This document shows, piece after piece, positions 26,358 to 35,782 of a stretch of DNA of 64,000 nt. The position numbers were made by a program, and so were the translations under genes. Position 1 is the first letter of the stretch; every line of letters begins with the position of its first letter. This stretch comes from Pseudomonas sp. dw_358 (lineage in GTDB: Bacteria > Pseudomonadota > Gammaproteobacteria > Pseudomonadales > Pseudomonadaceae). The stretch is taken from the NCBI RefSeq assembly GCF_018449655.1, contig NZ_JAAVUX010000006.1, positions 1-64,000 of the forward strand, in the 5' to 3' direction. The notes under the pieces were generated by a model. The model ran no database searches. It saw only the letters and a program-made list of their open reading frames with translations, and had not been told where the DNA came from.

Positions 26358-26483
26358 CACCGGACAGAGACACTCCGGCGGTCCGCCGCCCCCGCAGTCG
26401 ATCATCGTATGCTGCCGGGGTCTGGCGGGCCGCTTTATCCTTGAACTACGCCGACCGATGAGCGGCGAATGAGGAATGCCCCA

Positions 26484-27767
26484 ATGAGCAACAAGACCAA
26501 CGAATCCCTGATGCAACGCCGCACGGCCGCTGTCCCTCGCGGCGTGGGCCAGATTCACCCGATCTTTGCCGATTCGGCGAAGAACGCCACCGTGACCGAC
26601 GTTGAAGGTCGTGAGTTCATCGACTTCGCCGGCGGTATCGCTGTGCTCAACACTGGTCACCTGCACCCGAAGGTGATTGCGGCGGTTGAAGCCCAGCTGC
26701 ACAAGCTGACCCACACCTGTTTTCAGGTACTGGCTTACGAGCCCTATGTGGAAGTGTGCGAGAAGATCAACGCCAAGGTACCGGGCGGTTTCGCCAAGAA
26801 AACCTTGCTGGTGACCACTGGCTCCGAAGCCGTGGAGAACGCCGTGAAGATCGCCCGTGCCGCCACCGGCCGTGCCGGCGTGATCGCGTTCACCGGCGCG
26901 TACCACGGCCGCACCATGATGACTCTGGGCCTGACCGGCAAGGTCGTGCCTTACTCTGCCGGTATGGGCCTGATGCCCGGCGGCGTGTTTCGTGCCTTGT
27001 ACCCGAATGAACTGCATGGCGTGAGCATCGACGACTCCATCGCCAGCATCGAGCGGATCTTCAAGAACGACGCCGAACCTCGCGATATCGCCGCGATCAT
27101 CATCGAACCTGTGCAGGGCGAGGGCGGTTTCTACGTGGCGCCCAAGGCGTTCATGACCCGTCTGCGTGCCCTGTGCGACCAGCACGGCATCCTCTTGATC
27201 GCCGACGAAGTGCAGACCGGTGCCGGCCGTACCGGGACCTTCTTCGCCATGGAACAGATGGGCGTTGCGCCTGACCTGACCACTTTCGCCAAATCCATCG
27301 CCGGTGGCTTCCCGCTGGCCGGAGTATGCGGCAAGGCCGAATACATGGACGCCATCGCCCCGGGTGGCCTGGGTGGCACCTATGCGGGCAGCCCGATTGC
27401 CTGCGCCGCAGCGCTGGCCGTGATGGAAGTGTTCGAGGAAGAAAACCTGCTGGATCGCAGCAAGGCCGTCGGTGAGCATCTGGTGACCGGCTTGCGCAAC
27501 ATTCAAGCGAAATACCCGGTGATCGGTGATGTTCGTGCCTTGGGCGCCATGATTGCTGTCGAGCTGTTTGAAGGCGGCGACACCCACAAGCCCAACGCGG
27601 CCGCTGTGGCGCAAGTGGTGGCCAAGGCCCGTGACAAGGGGCTGATCCTGCTGTCCTGCGGCACCTATGGCAACGTTCTGCGGGTGCTGGTGCCGCTGAC
27701 CGCTGAAGATGCGCTGCTGGATAAAGGCCTGGCGATTATCGAAGAGTGCTTCGCCGAACTCGCCTGA
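26484..27767 (+). CDS. gabT: 4-aminobutyrate aminotransferase
   Basis: A PLP enzyme that transfers the amino group of GABA (or 5-aminovalerate) to 2-oxoglutarate, giving the semialdehyde used by GabD. It has 427 residues. The PLP-binding lysine lies in TTFAKSIAGGFPLAGV (near 270), with TTGSEAVENAVKIAR and IADEVQTGAGRTG as typical cofactor and substrate segments. GAGGA lies 8 nt before the ATG at 26484. A strong terminator follows at 27783-27809. Confidence 0.95.
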   Translation: MSNKTNESLMQRRTAAVPRGVGQIHPIFADSAKNATVTDVEGREFIDFAGGIAVLNTGHLHPKVIAAVEAQLHKLTHTCFQVLAYEPYVEVCEKINAKVPGGFAKKTLLVTTGSEAVENAVKIARAATGRAGVIAFTGAYHGRTMMTLGLTGKVVPYSAGMGLMPGGVFRALYPNELHGVSIDDSIASIERIFKNDAEPRDIAAIIIEPVQGEGGFYVAPKAFMTRLRALCDQHGILLIADEVQTGAGRTGTFFAMEQMGVAPDLTTFAKSIAGGFPLAGVCGKAEYMDAIAPGGLGGTYAGSPIACAAALAVMEVFEEENLLDRSKAVGEHLVTGLRNIQAKYPVIGDVRALGAMIAVELFEGGDTHKPNAAAVAQVVAKARDKGLILLSCGTYGNVLRVLVPLTAEDALLDKGLAIIEECFAELA

Positions 27768-27782
27768 ACTGTGCGCTGATCC

Positions 27783-27809
27783 AAAAAAACCCGCTTCGGC
27801 GGGTTTTTT
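27783..27809 (+). terminator. Rho-independent terminator after gabT
   Basis: AAAAAAACCCGC and GCGGGTTTTTT form a stem around a TTCG tetraloop and end in six T. The A-run on the other side makes it potentially bidirectional. Confidence 0.88.
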
Positions 27810-27885
27810 CATGTGCCTCGTAAACGCCGGCCCGCTATGGTCTATAAGTTAAACGCGGCAAAATACGTTCACAGAGAGCCGTTCT

Positions 27886-29103
27886 ATGGCAGCTACCGCC
27901 ACACATCACGTCACCCGGGTGCTGATTGCCGACGCCGATGCCGGCTTGCGCGCCGACCTCGAGCAGCTGTTATTGAGCGTGCGTTCGGATGCGCTGGTGG
28001 ACGTCTGCGAGACTGGCACCCAGGCCATGGCGCAATTGGTGCACCATCCCGATCTGGTGATCGCCGCCCGCGAGTTGACCGGCCTCAACGGGCTGGACCT
28101 GCTGCGCAGCGTGCGTCGGGATCGCAGCAAGCCCGCCTTGCCGTTCATTTTGCTCAGTGATCGGGTCGACACCGCCAGCGTGCGCGAAGCCGTGCCCTTG
28201 GCACCCACGGCATTTTTGACCAAGCCGCTGAACATGGAGGCGCTGAAACTGCGCCTTCAGCAATTGCTCGAAGCCATGGAGCAGCCTGCACCGGAAGAAG
28301 AGACACCGGTGATGATGTCCGGCATGACCCTGGAAGGTTTCCTCGAAATGCGTCGCACGGACACCGAGGGTGCGCCGCTGATGGCCGATGTGCAGACGGC
28401 GGTGATGCGCAGCCTCAACCCGAGAGGTTTGAACCTGCGTCTGCTGGAAGAGGAAATCCGCACCGACCCACAGATCACCGCCGTACTGCTGGCGGCGGCC
28501 AACAGCGCCTCGGTGCACCGTGAAGCGCCGGTACAGACGGTCTTCCAGGCCCTGAGCAAGTTGGGTGCATTGCAGAGTGTCAATCTGGTCATGGGCCTGA
28601 CCCTCAAGCGCAGTGCCCGGCTCAGTGATCCGGAGCTGGGGCTGATTGCCGAATATTATTGGGGCCTGTCGCTGCGTACGGCCGAGTACGCCCGGACGTT
28701 AGCGCGCATGTATGACGTCGATCAGGAGCGCTGTTATTGCGCCGGGCTGCTGCACTGCTTGGGCGACCTGGCGTTGTTGCGTTGCTTGCAGGAGTGGAAG
28801 CTGGCCGGCGGCAAGCTGGAAGAAGGCGAGGCTGATCGGGCCTTGAAAAGCTTCGGTGCAGCCTATGGTTCGGAGTTGCGGCGTCGCTGGCGCCTGCCCC
28901 TGGAGTTGCGCGAGCTGATCGCGTCGATCTATAGCCTGGGGCTGGGCACCGGGGTGTATTCGCGCGATGACCTGGTCATGAACCTGTCGGCGCAACTGGC
29001 CCGGCTCAAGCCGGTGGAAGATGTCGAGATGGTTGCCCGGGGCAAGACGGCGCGGTTGTTGAAGCTGGGCGTTGAAGAGTTGACTCGCCTGCGTCGTCAT
29101 TGA
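27886..29103 (+). CDS. Degenerate receiver-HDOD domain protein
   Basis: A 405-residue signalling protein with an N-terminal receiver-like domain (about 9-130) and an HDOD domain (about 150-350). In the receiver, the phosphoacceptor position reads Ala61 (DLVIAA where D is expected) and one of the acidic pair is also Ala (Ala17), while Ser91 and Lys113 of the switch are kept. It is therefore unlikely to be phosphorylated. The HDOD part shows the helical pattern IRTDPQITAVLLAAANSASV. HDOD proteins in gamma-proteobacteria act in signalling, often with c-di-GMP pathways. A GGEEF cyclase lies convergently just downstream. Confidence 0.8.
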   Translation: MAATATHHVTRVLIADADAGLRADLEQLLLSVRSDALVDVCETGTQAMAQLVHHPDLVIAARELTGLNGLDLLRSVRRDRSKPALPFILLSDRVDTASVREAVPLAPTAFLTKPLNMEALKLRLQQLLEAMEQPAPEEETPVMMSGMTLEGFLEMRRTDTEGAPLMADVQTAVMRSLNPRGLNLRLLEEEIRTDPQITAVLLAAANSASVHREAPVQTVFQALSKLGALQSVNLVMGLTLKRSARLSDPELGLIAEYYWGLSLRTAEYARTLARMYDVDQERCYCAGLLHCLGDLALLRCLQEWKLAGGKLEEGEADRALKSFGAAYGSELRRRWRLPLELRELIASIYSLGLGTGVYSRDDLVMNLSAQLARLKPVEDVEMVARGKTARLLKLGVEELTRLRRH

Positions 29104-29133
29104 ACCCCTGCGCCGGGTCGGTATGGCCGTTTC

Positions 29134-30120
29134 TCAGGACGGTACGATCTGATTCTTGCCTTGGCGCTTGGCCTGGTACATCGCGGCGTCAGCACGGGAG
29201 AAGAGGGCGTCGAGCAGGTCGTCTTCGGGCTTGTAACTGGTCAGACCCTGGCTCACCGTCACGCCATAGACATGGCCGTTGTGACTGAAGCTCAAGCGTT
29301 GGATTTCCCGCTGCAGTCGCTCGGCAATCTGCTGGGCCATTTCCGGTGAGCAACCGGGGAATACCGCCGCGAACTCTTCGCCACCGATGCGGCCGAACAG
29401 GTCGCCGCGCCGCAGAATCGCCCGACCGCTCTCGGCGATACGCTGTAGCACGATGTCGCCTTCCTGGTGGCCGTACGTGTCGTTGATCAATTTGAAGTCA
29501 TCGATGTCCAGCAACAGGAACGCCATCGACGTGCCTTGCAGGCGCGCCTGTTCGAATTCGCGGTGTGCGCACTCGAAGAAATGCCGGCGGTTACTGCTTT
29601 GGGTGAGGACGTCGGTGGTGGCCAGGCGTTGCAGTTCGCCTTCCAAATGCTTCTTTTCAGTGATGTCCTCGGCGATGCCGACCACGATCACGCGATCATC
29701 GCTTTGATGACTGATGAAGCATTTGTCGCTGAGCCAGCGAATCTGGCCATCGGCACTGATGATGCGGTATTCGCGATCCTCGATGGAGCCCTTGACCAGT
29801 ACTTCGGCAAGACTGCGCTCGGCATAGTCGAGGTCGTCGGGGTAGATGCTGTCGCGCCACTCATTGTAATCAGCCAGCAACAATCCGGCCGAACGACCGA
29901 AAATACGCTCGTAGGCAGGGCTGACGTAGATCATCTGCTGGGTTTCCCAGTCGAAGGCCCAAAGCACCGCATTGACGCTCACCAGCAGCGAGCTGAAGAG
30001 CTTCTCCCGTTCGCTCAGTCGAGCCACTTCACCTTGGGCATGCATCAGTGCCATCAGGGTTTCAGCGGCTTCGGGCATCTGTTCGAAGGGTAGAGATTGA
30101 GGTTTTTTGTAGGCCATCAT
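29134..30120 (-). CDS. PAS-GGDEF diguanylate cyclase
   Basis: Predicted to make cyclic di-GMP. It has 328 residues: a PAS/PAC sensor (about 45-160) and a GGDEF domain (about 163-328). The active site is RIGGEEF, an active variant, and the inhibitory I-site RRGD lies exactly five residues before it, so product feedback is expected. No membrane segment is seen, so it is probably cytoplasmic. Start codons GTG-ATG-ATG are clustered at 30123-30115; I use 30120. In P. aeruginosa a similar protein lies near desA, consistent with conserved order. Confidence 0.88.
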   Translation of the reverse strand: MMAYKKPQSLPFEQMPEAAETLMALMHAQGEVARLSEREKLFSSLLVSVNAVLWAFDWETQQMIYVSPAYERIFGRSAGLLLADYNEWRDSIYPDDLDYAERSLAEVLVKGSIEDREYRIISADGQIRWLSDKCFISHQSDDRVIVVGIAEDITEKKHLEGELQRLATTDVLTQSSNRRHFFECAHREFEQARLQGTSMAFLLLDIDDFKLINDTYGHQEGDIVLQRIAESGRAILRRGDLFGRIGGEEFAAVFPGCSPEMAQQIAERLQREIQRLSFSHNGHVYGVTVSQGLTSYKPEDDLLDALFSRADAAMYQAKRQGKNQIVPS

Positions 30121-30278
30121 CACGGAATCTCTAAGGGCGAGTAGGCGGCTGAGTCAACGCAAAAGGTAGCGCAACCACAGCACAGCCCGCCGGGATTCGC
30201 GACTGAAGCTCTGATCCGAAAAACGTGTCGAAGTTCCGACAGACGCCACCTACAGTAAGGTCGCGCCGATAACCGGTG

Positions 30279-31460
30279 TCAAGTTGTGGGACGCAAAGAA
30301 TAGGTTTTCAGCTGAGCGGCAAACTCGTGCAACGACTGGATACCACTGGCCTCGGCTTCATGCACCCATTCCTTGATGGCGGCGAGCATGTCATGGCCAT
30401 TGGAGCTGGTGCGCGCCCAGATCAGTTGCAGGGCCAGACGCTTCTCGTAGATGACCTTCAGGGCCTGGCTGTGCTCCAGCATGCTCTGGATGCGCAGGTG
30501 ATGGCGGTCGTCCAGCAGGCTGGTTTCCCGCGACAACAGGCGTTTGGCGCGGCGGAATTTCTGCCGGACCGAAGCATCCACCCTGCACAGCTCCTGTTGC
30601 ACCAGCGGGCCGATCACCACCTTGCGGTACTGCGCCATGATCTGGAAGCGGTTGTTGAGGATGGCCATGGCGGTGTCCATGTCCAGGCTGCCCTTGCCTT
30701 CGACGCGATGGGCAATAGGTGCCGTGCGCTGCACCTTGGCCAGTCGCAGCGCGCAGAACAGCTTGATCCAGGCCCAGCCCATGTCGAACTCCCATTTCTT
30801 GACCGATAGTTTGGCCGAGTTGGGGTAGGTGTGATGATTGTTGTGCAGCTCTTCACCGCCGACGATGATGCCCCATGGCACCAGGTTGGTGGCGGCGTCG
30901 CGGCATTCGAAATTGCGGTAGCCGACGGCGTGACCCAGGCCATTGATGACGCCGGCGGCCCAGAACGGTATCCACATCATCTGGATCGCCCAGACGGTGA
31001 TGCCGATGGCGCCGAACAGCAGCAGGTCGATCACGAACATGATGGTGATGCCGGCCAGCTTGTAGCGGCTGTACAGGTTGCGCTCGACCCAGTCTTCCGG
31101 GCAGTTCTTGCCGTAGATGCGCAAGGTGTCCGGATTTTGCGCTTCGGCGCGATAGAGTTCGGCGCCAGTGCGCAACACGGTGCTCAAGCCTTTGATGACC
31201 GGGCTGTGGGGGTCGTCCGCGGTTTCGCATTTGGCATGGTGCTTGCGGTGGATGGCCGTCCACTCGCGGGTGTTCTGGGCCGTGGTCAGCCACAGCCAGA
31301 AACGGAAGAAATGCTTGAGCCCGGCGTTGAGCTCCAGCGAGCGGTGAGCCGAGTACCGGTGCAGGTACACCGTGACCCCGACGATGGTCACGTGGGTCAT
31401 CAACAGAATGGCGGCAACCACCTGCCACGCCGAGAGGTCGAGAAAACCGTTGTACCACAT
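30279..31460 (-). CDS. desA: Delta-9 acyl-lipid fatty acid desaturase
   Basis: A membrane di-iron enzyme that inserts a cis double bond into acyl chains of membrane phospholipids. It has 393 residues with the three histidine boxes HRYSAHR, HRKHHAKC and HNNHHTYP, and hydrophobic segments around them. I chose the ATG at 31460 (MWYNGFLDLSAW), which matches the family N-terminus; an in-frame ATG at 31478 would add six residues. The match to Pseudomonas DesA is very close. Its neighbours (GGDEF cyclase, GGDEF-EAL protein, oscA) reproduce the order I recall from P. aeruginosa. Confidence 0.92.
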   Translation of the reverse strand: MWYNGFLDLSAWQVVAAILLMTHVTIVGVTVYLHRYSAHRSLELNAGLKHFFRFWLWLTTAQNTREWTAIHRKHHAKCETADDPHSPVIKGLSTVLRTGAELYRAEAQNPDTLRIYGKNCPEDWVERNLYSRYKLAGITIMFVIDLLLFGAIGITVWAIQMMWIPFWAAGVINGLGHAVGYRNFECRDAATNLVPWGIIVGGEELHNNHHTYPNSAKLSVKKWEFDMGWAWIKLFCALRLAKVQRTAPIAHRVEGKGSLDMDTAMAILNNRFQIMAQYRKVVIGPLVQQELCRVDASVRQKFRRAKRLLSRETSLLDDRHHLRIQSMLEHSQALKVIYEKRLALQLIWARTSSNGHDMLAAIKEWVHEAEASGIQSLHEFAAQLKTYSLRPTT

Positions 31461-31644
31461 AGGCTGTAAGGCCCTCATTCAGATGTAGAGACTGTGTATC
31501 GCATGTTGCATTTCCCACAGTCTCTGCAGGAAAGCAGCGCGCATTATCACTGAGCGCTTGTGAAAAACCAGTCAGACCGCAACTTAATCGTCGCTACATG
31601 TTTCGCCTTATAATCGAATCTTTCACCACGGACCCCGACTTTCC

Positions 31645-33546
31645 ATGCCTGTATTCAACCGCAGTGGCCTGCGGGCCGCCGTCAGTTATGTGGCGGCATC
31701 CCTGGCCTGGTCATGGGCCGTCACCCATCTTTATCCATCCGGCGTACCGCCTTACTGCCCGGCCCTCTGGGTTCTGGCAAGTGCCGGCCTGCTGTATCAC
31801 TGCCGCAACCGGCAACTATCTGCCGCTGGCGTGTCCCCTGACCTGACGCGATTGCGTCTGGCGACGGCTGTCTACGACAACACCCTGGAAGGCGTGCTGG
31901 TCACCGACAGACAGGGCCGTATCGTTCACGTCAATCCAGCGTTCATTGACATCACCGGCTATAGCATTGAGCAAGTTCTGGGCCAGAATCCGAACACCTT
32001 CAAGTCCGGTCATCACCCTGCGGAATTCTATCGGCAGATGTTCGATACCCTGGCACAGAAGGACAAATGGAGTGGCGAGATCTGGAACCGGCGCAAAAGC
32101 GGTGAAGTCTACCCGCAGTGGCAGACGATTCAGGTTATCCGGGATGACCAGGGTGAGCTGAGCCACTACGTGGCGGTGTTTTCCGACATCAGTGCAATCC
32201 GCCGCTCCGAGCAGGAGCTCACGCGCCTGGCCCATCATGATCCGTTGACGGGGCTGCCCAATCGCCTGCTGTTCAGTGCGTTGGCCGAGCAGGCGCTCAG
32301 CAGCGCCCGCACCGCACGCCAGGGCTGTGCCCTGCTGATGATCGACCTGGACTGGTTCCAGCAAGTCAATGATGGCTTCGGTCATGCCACCGGTGATTTG
32401 CTGCTCAAGACCGTGGTGCGGCGCCTGCAGAACCTGTGTGCCCCTGGTTTGACCCTGGCGCGCCTGGGCGGGGACGAGTTTGCGCTGCTGGCCGAAGACT
32501 GCTTCACCCTGAACCAGGCCACGTCACTGGCACAGCGCATCATGGGCGTGCTCAAGCCGGCGTTTCAGGTGCAGGGCCACACCTTGCTGATCGGTGCGAG
32601 CGTGGGTATCAGCTTGTTCCCGCACGATGCCGACAATGCCGAACAACTCCTGCGCAATGCTGACTCGGCGCTGTTCAAGGCCAAGGGCAAGGGGCGGGGC
32701 GGCTATGCCCTGTATACCGAAGAATTGACGGCTCATGCCCAGCAGCGCGTCGAGATCACCGCGCAACTGCGCGATGCCCTGGAGCAGAATCAACTGCGCG
32801 TGTACTACCAGCCTGTGCATGACCTGGCCAGTGGCCGGTTGGTCGGTGCCGAGGCGCTGGTGCGCTGGCAGCATCCGCTGCGGGGCCTGGTACCGCCCGC
32901 GGAATTCATTCCGATCGCCGAGCAAAGCGGCTTGATCGCCGAAATCGATGCCTGGGTCATGACCCAGGCCTGCTGGCAGATGGTCGCCTGGCAGCAAGCG
33001 GGGCAGTCGCTGGACTTCATCGCGGTGAATGTTTCCAGCCGTCTGTTCGGGCAATCTACCCTGTTCGCCCAAGTGGCAGCGGTGCTGTCGGCGACAGGCC
33101 TGGAACCGGCCTTGCTGGAGCTGGAGGTGACCGAAAGTGCGGTCATGAACGAACCCGATGCCGCTCTGGAGCAAATGCACCGCCTGCGCGAGCTGGGCAT
33201 ACGCCTGGCTATCGACGATTTCGGCACCGGCTATTCGTCGCTGTTGCGGCTCAAGCGTCTGCCGGTGCACAAGCTCAAGATCGACCAGGGTTTCGTCGCC
33301 GGCCTGCCGGGGGATGACGATGACGTGGCGATCACTTTGGCAATCATCGCTCTGGCCCGCAGCATGGGTCTGCAGGTGCACGCCGAAGGGATCGAAGAGG
33401 AGGCGCAGGCGCGCTTTCTCCATCGACATGGCTGCGAGTTGGGGCAGGGTTACTGGTATGGTCGGCCGGCGCCGCTCTTGAACGTCGCTATCAATTCGGT
33501 TTTACCGGGAACCGTGCAGCCCAAGGCGAAAATTCCGGTTATATGA
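31645..33546 (+). CDS. PAS-GGDEF-EAL bifunctional c-di-GMP protein
   Basis: A 633-residue protein with a short N-terminal hydrophobic region (about 10-55, possibly two membrane helices), a PAS domain (about 70-185), a GGDEF domain (about 195-360) and an EAL domain (about 370-620). GGDEF is intact (RLGGDEF) but has no RxxD inhibitory site. The EAL residues look complete: EALVRWQHP, VNVSSRL, ELEVTES, DDFGTGYSS, KIDQGF and HAEGIE. It may therefore act mainly as a phosphodiesterase with GTP-sensing GGDEF. By position it corresponds to P. aeruginosa PA0285 (PipA), as I recall; this needs alignment. Confidence 0.88.
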   Translation: MPVFNRSGLRAAVSYVAASLAWSWAVTHLYPSGVPPYCPALWVLASAGLLYHCRNRQLSAAGVSPDLTRLRLATAVYDNTLEGVLVTDRQGRIVHVNPAFIDITGYSIEQVLGQNPNTFKSGHHPAEFYRQMFDTLAQKDKWSGEIWNRRKSGEVYPQWQTIQVIRDDQGELSHYVAVFSDISAIRRSEQELTRLAHHDPLTGLPNRLLFSALAEQALSSARTARQGCALLMIDLDWFQQVNDGFGHATGDLLLKTVVRRLQNLCAPGLTLARLGGDEFALLAEDCFTLNQATSLAQRIMGVLKPAFQVQGHTLLIGASVGISLFPHDADNAEQLLRNADSALFKAKGKGRGGYALYTEELTAHAQQRVEITAQLRDALEQNQLRVYYQPVHDLASGRLVGAEALVRWQHPLRGLVPPAEFIPIAEQSGLIAEIDAWVMTQACWQMVAWQQAGQSLDFIAVNVSSRLFGQSTLFAQVAAVLSATGLEPALLELEVTESAVMNEPDAALEQMHRLRELGIRLAIDDFGTGYSSLLRLKRLPVHKLKIDQGFVAGLPGDDDDVAITLAIIALARSMGLQVHAEGIEEEAQARFLHRHGCELGQGYWYGRPAPLLNVAINSVLPGTVQPKAKIPVI

Positions 33547-33548
33547 AC

Positions 33549-33573
33549 ATTCTTAAATAGTCTTTTTAAGAAT
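33549..33573. promoter_or_regulatory. Inverted repeat in the oscA promoter region
   Basis: ATTCTTAAA and TTTAAGAAT are perfect 9-bp arms around a 7-bp spacer, ending 54 bp before the oscA start and just after the GGDEF-EAL stop codon. The AT-rich spacing and the sulfate-uptake operon downstream suggest a CysB-type activator site; this is inference. Confidence 0.45.
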
Positions 33574-33627
33574 ATGTCGGCATCACTACTATTGCGCTCA
33601 TACCCCTCTATGCCAAGGAGCACCACC

Positions 33628-33810
33628 ATGAGCGCATCTCTGCGTAGCGTTGACGGACAGGACGAAGCCACCATTCTGCGCGAAATCCAGAGCGCGCTGC
33701 GCGATCTGCGCTTCGGTGCCGTCGAGATTACTGTGCACAACGCACAGGTCGTCCAGATTGAGCGCAAAGAAAAGTTTCGTTTGCAGAACCCGGGCAACAA
33801 GCCCAACTGA
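33628..33810 (+). CDS. oscA: OscA, small sulfur-starvation protein (DUF2292)
   Basis: A 60-residue protein of the YezD/DUF2292 family, called OscA in Pseudomonas, where it was linked to growth under sulfur limitation caused by chromate. It shows the family pattern ILREIQSALRDLRFGAVEIT and VVQIERKEKFRL. AAGGAG precedes the ATG. It has no cysteine and no methionine beyond the first, which suits a protein made when sulfur is scarce. It lies 59 bp upstream of sbp and is probably cotranscribed with the sulfate importer. Confidence 0.9.
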   Translation: MSASLRSVDGQDEATILREIQSALRDLRFGAVEITVHNAQVVQIERKEKFRLQNPGNKPN

Positions 33811-33869
33811 CTGCACATCCGTAGCAGGCAGTTTATAAAAAGAAAGCCAGCACACCAGGAGCTTCACCC

Positions 33870-34880
33870 ATGTCCATCCGCCGTTATGCGTTGGCAGCGA
33901 TTGCCAGCGCCGTATTTGCCGGTTCCGCTGTTGCCAAGGACTACGAGCTGTTGAATGTGTCCTACGACCCGACCCGCGAGCTGTATCAGGATTACAACGC
34001 TGAATTCATCAGTTTCTGGAAGAAGGACCATCCGGGTGACACCGTGAAAATCCAGCAGTCCCACGGCGGTTCGGGCAAGCAGGGGCGCGCGGTGATCGAC
34101 GGGCTGCGGGCCGATGTAGTGACCCTGGCGCTGGCCGGTGACATCGATGAAATCAGCAAGCTGGGCAAATCCATCCCGGCCGACTGGCAGACCCGCTTGC
34201 CGGACCAGAGCACACCCTATACTTCGACCATCGTATTCCTGGTGCGCAAGGGCAACCCCAAGGGCATCAAGGATTGGGGCGACTTGATCAAACCAGACGT
34301 GTCGGTGATTACCCCCAACCCGAAAACCTCGGGCGGGGCGCGCTGGAACTTCCTCGCCGCCTGGGCCTATGGCCTCAAGCAGGGCGGTGGCGACGAGGCC
34401 AAGGCCAAGCAGTACGTGCAGACACTGTTCAAGCACGTCCCCGTGCTGGACACCGGTGCCCGTGGCTCGACCATTACCTTCGTCAACAATGGCCAAGGCG
34501 ACGTGCTGCTGGCCTGGGAAAACGAAGCTTTTCTGGCGATGAAGGAAGACGGTGGCCAGGACAAGTTCGACATTGTCGTGCCGTCCCTGTCGATTCTGGC
34601 CGAGCCGCCGGTGTCCATCGTCGACAAGAACGTCGAGAAGAAAGGCACCAAGGAAATCGCCACGGCCTACCTCGAGCACCTGTATAGCCCGGCGGGCCAG
34701 GAGATCGCGGCGAAGAACTTCTATCGTCCACGGGACAAGGACGTCGCGGCCAAGTACGCCAAGCAGTTCCCGGCGCTCTCGCTGGTGACCATCGACAAGG
34801 ATTTTGGCGGCTGGAAATCGGCGCAACCGAAATTCTTCAACGACGGCGGTGTGTTCGACCAGATCTATCAGGCGCAGTAA
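33870..34880 (+). CDS. sbp: Sulfate-binding periplasmic protein
   Basis: Binds sulfate in the periplasm for the CysTWA importer. It has 336 residues with a Sec signal ending [12 protein letters not shown] (cleavage near 22). Family segments include [35 protein letters not shown] and [16 protein letters not shown]. The mature protein has one methionine and no cysteine. AGGAG precedes the ATG. Its position between oscA and cysT is conserved in Pseudomonas. Confidence 0.95.
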   Translation: MSIRRYALAAIASAVFAGSAVAKDYELLNVSYDPTRELYQDYNAEFISFWKKDHPGDTVKIQQSHGGSGKQGRAVIDGLRADVVTLALAGDIDEISKLGKSIPADWQTRLPDQSTPYTSTIVFLVRKGNPKGIKDWGDLIKPDVSVITPNPKTSGGARWNFLAAWAYGLKQGGGDEAKAKQYVQTLFKHVPVLDTGARGSTITFVNNGQGDVLLAWENEAFLAMKEDGGQDKFDIVVPSLSILAEPPVSIVDKNVEKKGTKEIATAYLEHLYSPAGQEIAAKNFYRPRDKDVAAKYAKQFPALSLVTIDKDFGGWKSAQPKFFNDGGVFDQIYQAQ

Positions 34881-34949
34881 GCGGCGACGCCGACGCTCCA
34901 GGCCCGGACTGCGTTCCGGGCTTTTGCATGTCTATCCACAGGGACTTTT

Positions 34950-35768
34950 ATGTCGCGACGTATCTCCCCCGTCATACCCGGCTTCGGGCTGACGCTGGGC
35001 TACACAGTGGTGTACCTCAGCCTGATTGTGCTTATCCCGCTGGCCATCATGTTTGCGCATGCCGCCCAGCTGACCTGGGAACAGTTCTGGGCCATCGTTA
35101 CCGCCCCGCGCACCCTTGCTGCCTTGAAACTGAGCTTCGGCACCGCGTTGGTCGCCGCCATCGTCAACGGCGTGATCGGCACGCTGCTCGCCTGGGTGCT
35201 TGTGCGTTACCGCTTCCCCGGACGCAAGATCATCGATGCAATGATCGACCTGCCGTTTGCCTTGCCCACCGCCGTGGCCGGTATTGCCCTGACGGCGCTG
35301 TACACGCCCACCGGCCTGGTCGGGCGCTTTGCGGCTGACCTGGGTTTCAAGATCGCCTACACGCCGCTGGGCATCACCTTGGCGCTGACCTTCGTCACCC
35401 TGCCGTTCGTGGTGCGTACGGTGCAGCCGGTACTGGCCGATATCCCCCGTGAAGTGGAAGAGGCGGCGGCCTGCCTGGGGGCCAGGCCGCTGCAGGTGTT
35501 TCGCTATATTCTCGCACCGGCGCTGCTGCCGGCCTGGCTCACCGGTTTCGCTCTGGCCTTCGCTCGGGGCGTGGGCGAGTATGGCTCGGTGATTTTCATT
35601 GCCGGCAACATGCCGATGAAAACCGAAATCCTGCCGTTGCTGATCATGGTCAAGCTCGACCAGTACGACTACACCGGCGCCACCGCCATCGGCGTGATGA
35701 TGCTGGTGGTTTCCTTCATCCTGTTGCTGCTGATCAACTTGTTGCAGCGGCGCATCGAAACCCCTTGA
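34950..35768 (+). CDS. cysT: Sulfate/thiosulfate ABC permease CysT (CysU)
   Basis: One of the two inner-membrane channel subunits for sulfate uptake. It has 272 residues with six predicted helices and the EAA loop [20 protein letters not shown] (about 171-190). CAGGG lies upstream of the ATG. It lies between sbp and cysW, and its stop overlaps the possible upstream start of cysW. Confidence 0.94.
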   Translation: MSRRISPVIPGFGLTLGYTVVYLSLIVLIPLAIMFAHAAQLTWEQFWAIVTAPRTLAALKLSFGTALVAAIVNGVIGTLLAWVLVRYRFPGRKIIDAMIDLPFALPTAVAGIALTALYTPTGLVGRFAADLGFKIAYTPLGITLALTFVTLPFVVRTVQPVLADIPREVEEAAACLGARPLQVFRYILAPALLPAWLTGFALAFARGVGEYGSVIFIAGNMPMKTEILPLLIMVKLDQYDYTGATAIGVMMLVVSFILLLLINLLQRRIETP

Positions 35769-35782
35769 AGGAGGCGCATCTT

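Noticed and set aside
25095..27812. A 905-codon minus-strand open frame across gabD and gabT
   Set aside because: It is antisense to two clear enzymes, has the His/Gln/Gly-rich composition of a frame shadow and no recognisable domain.
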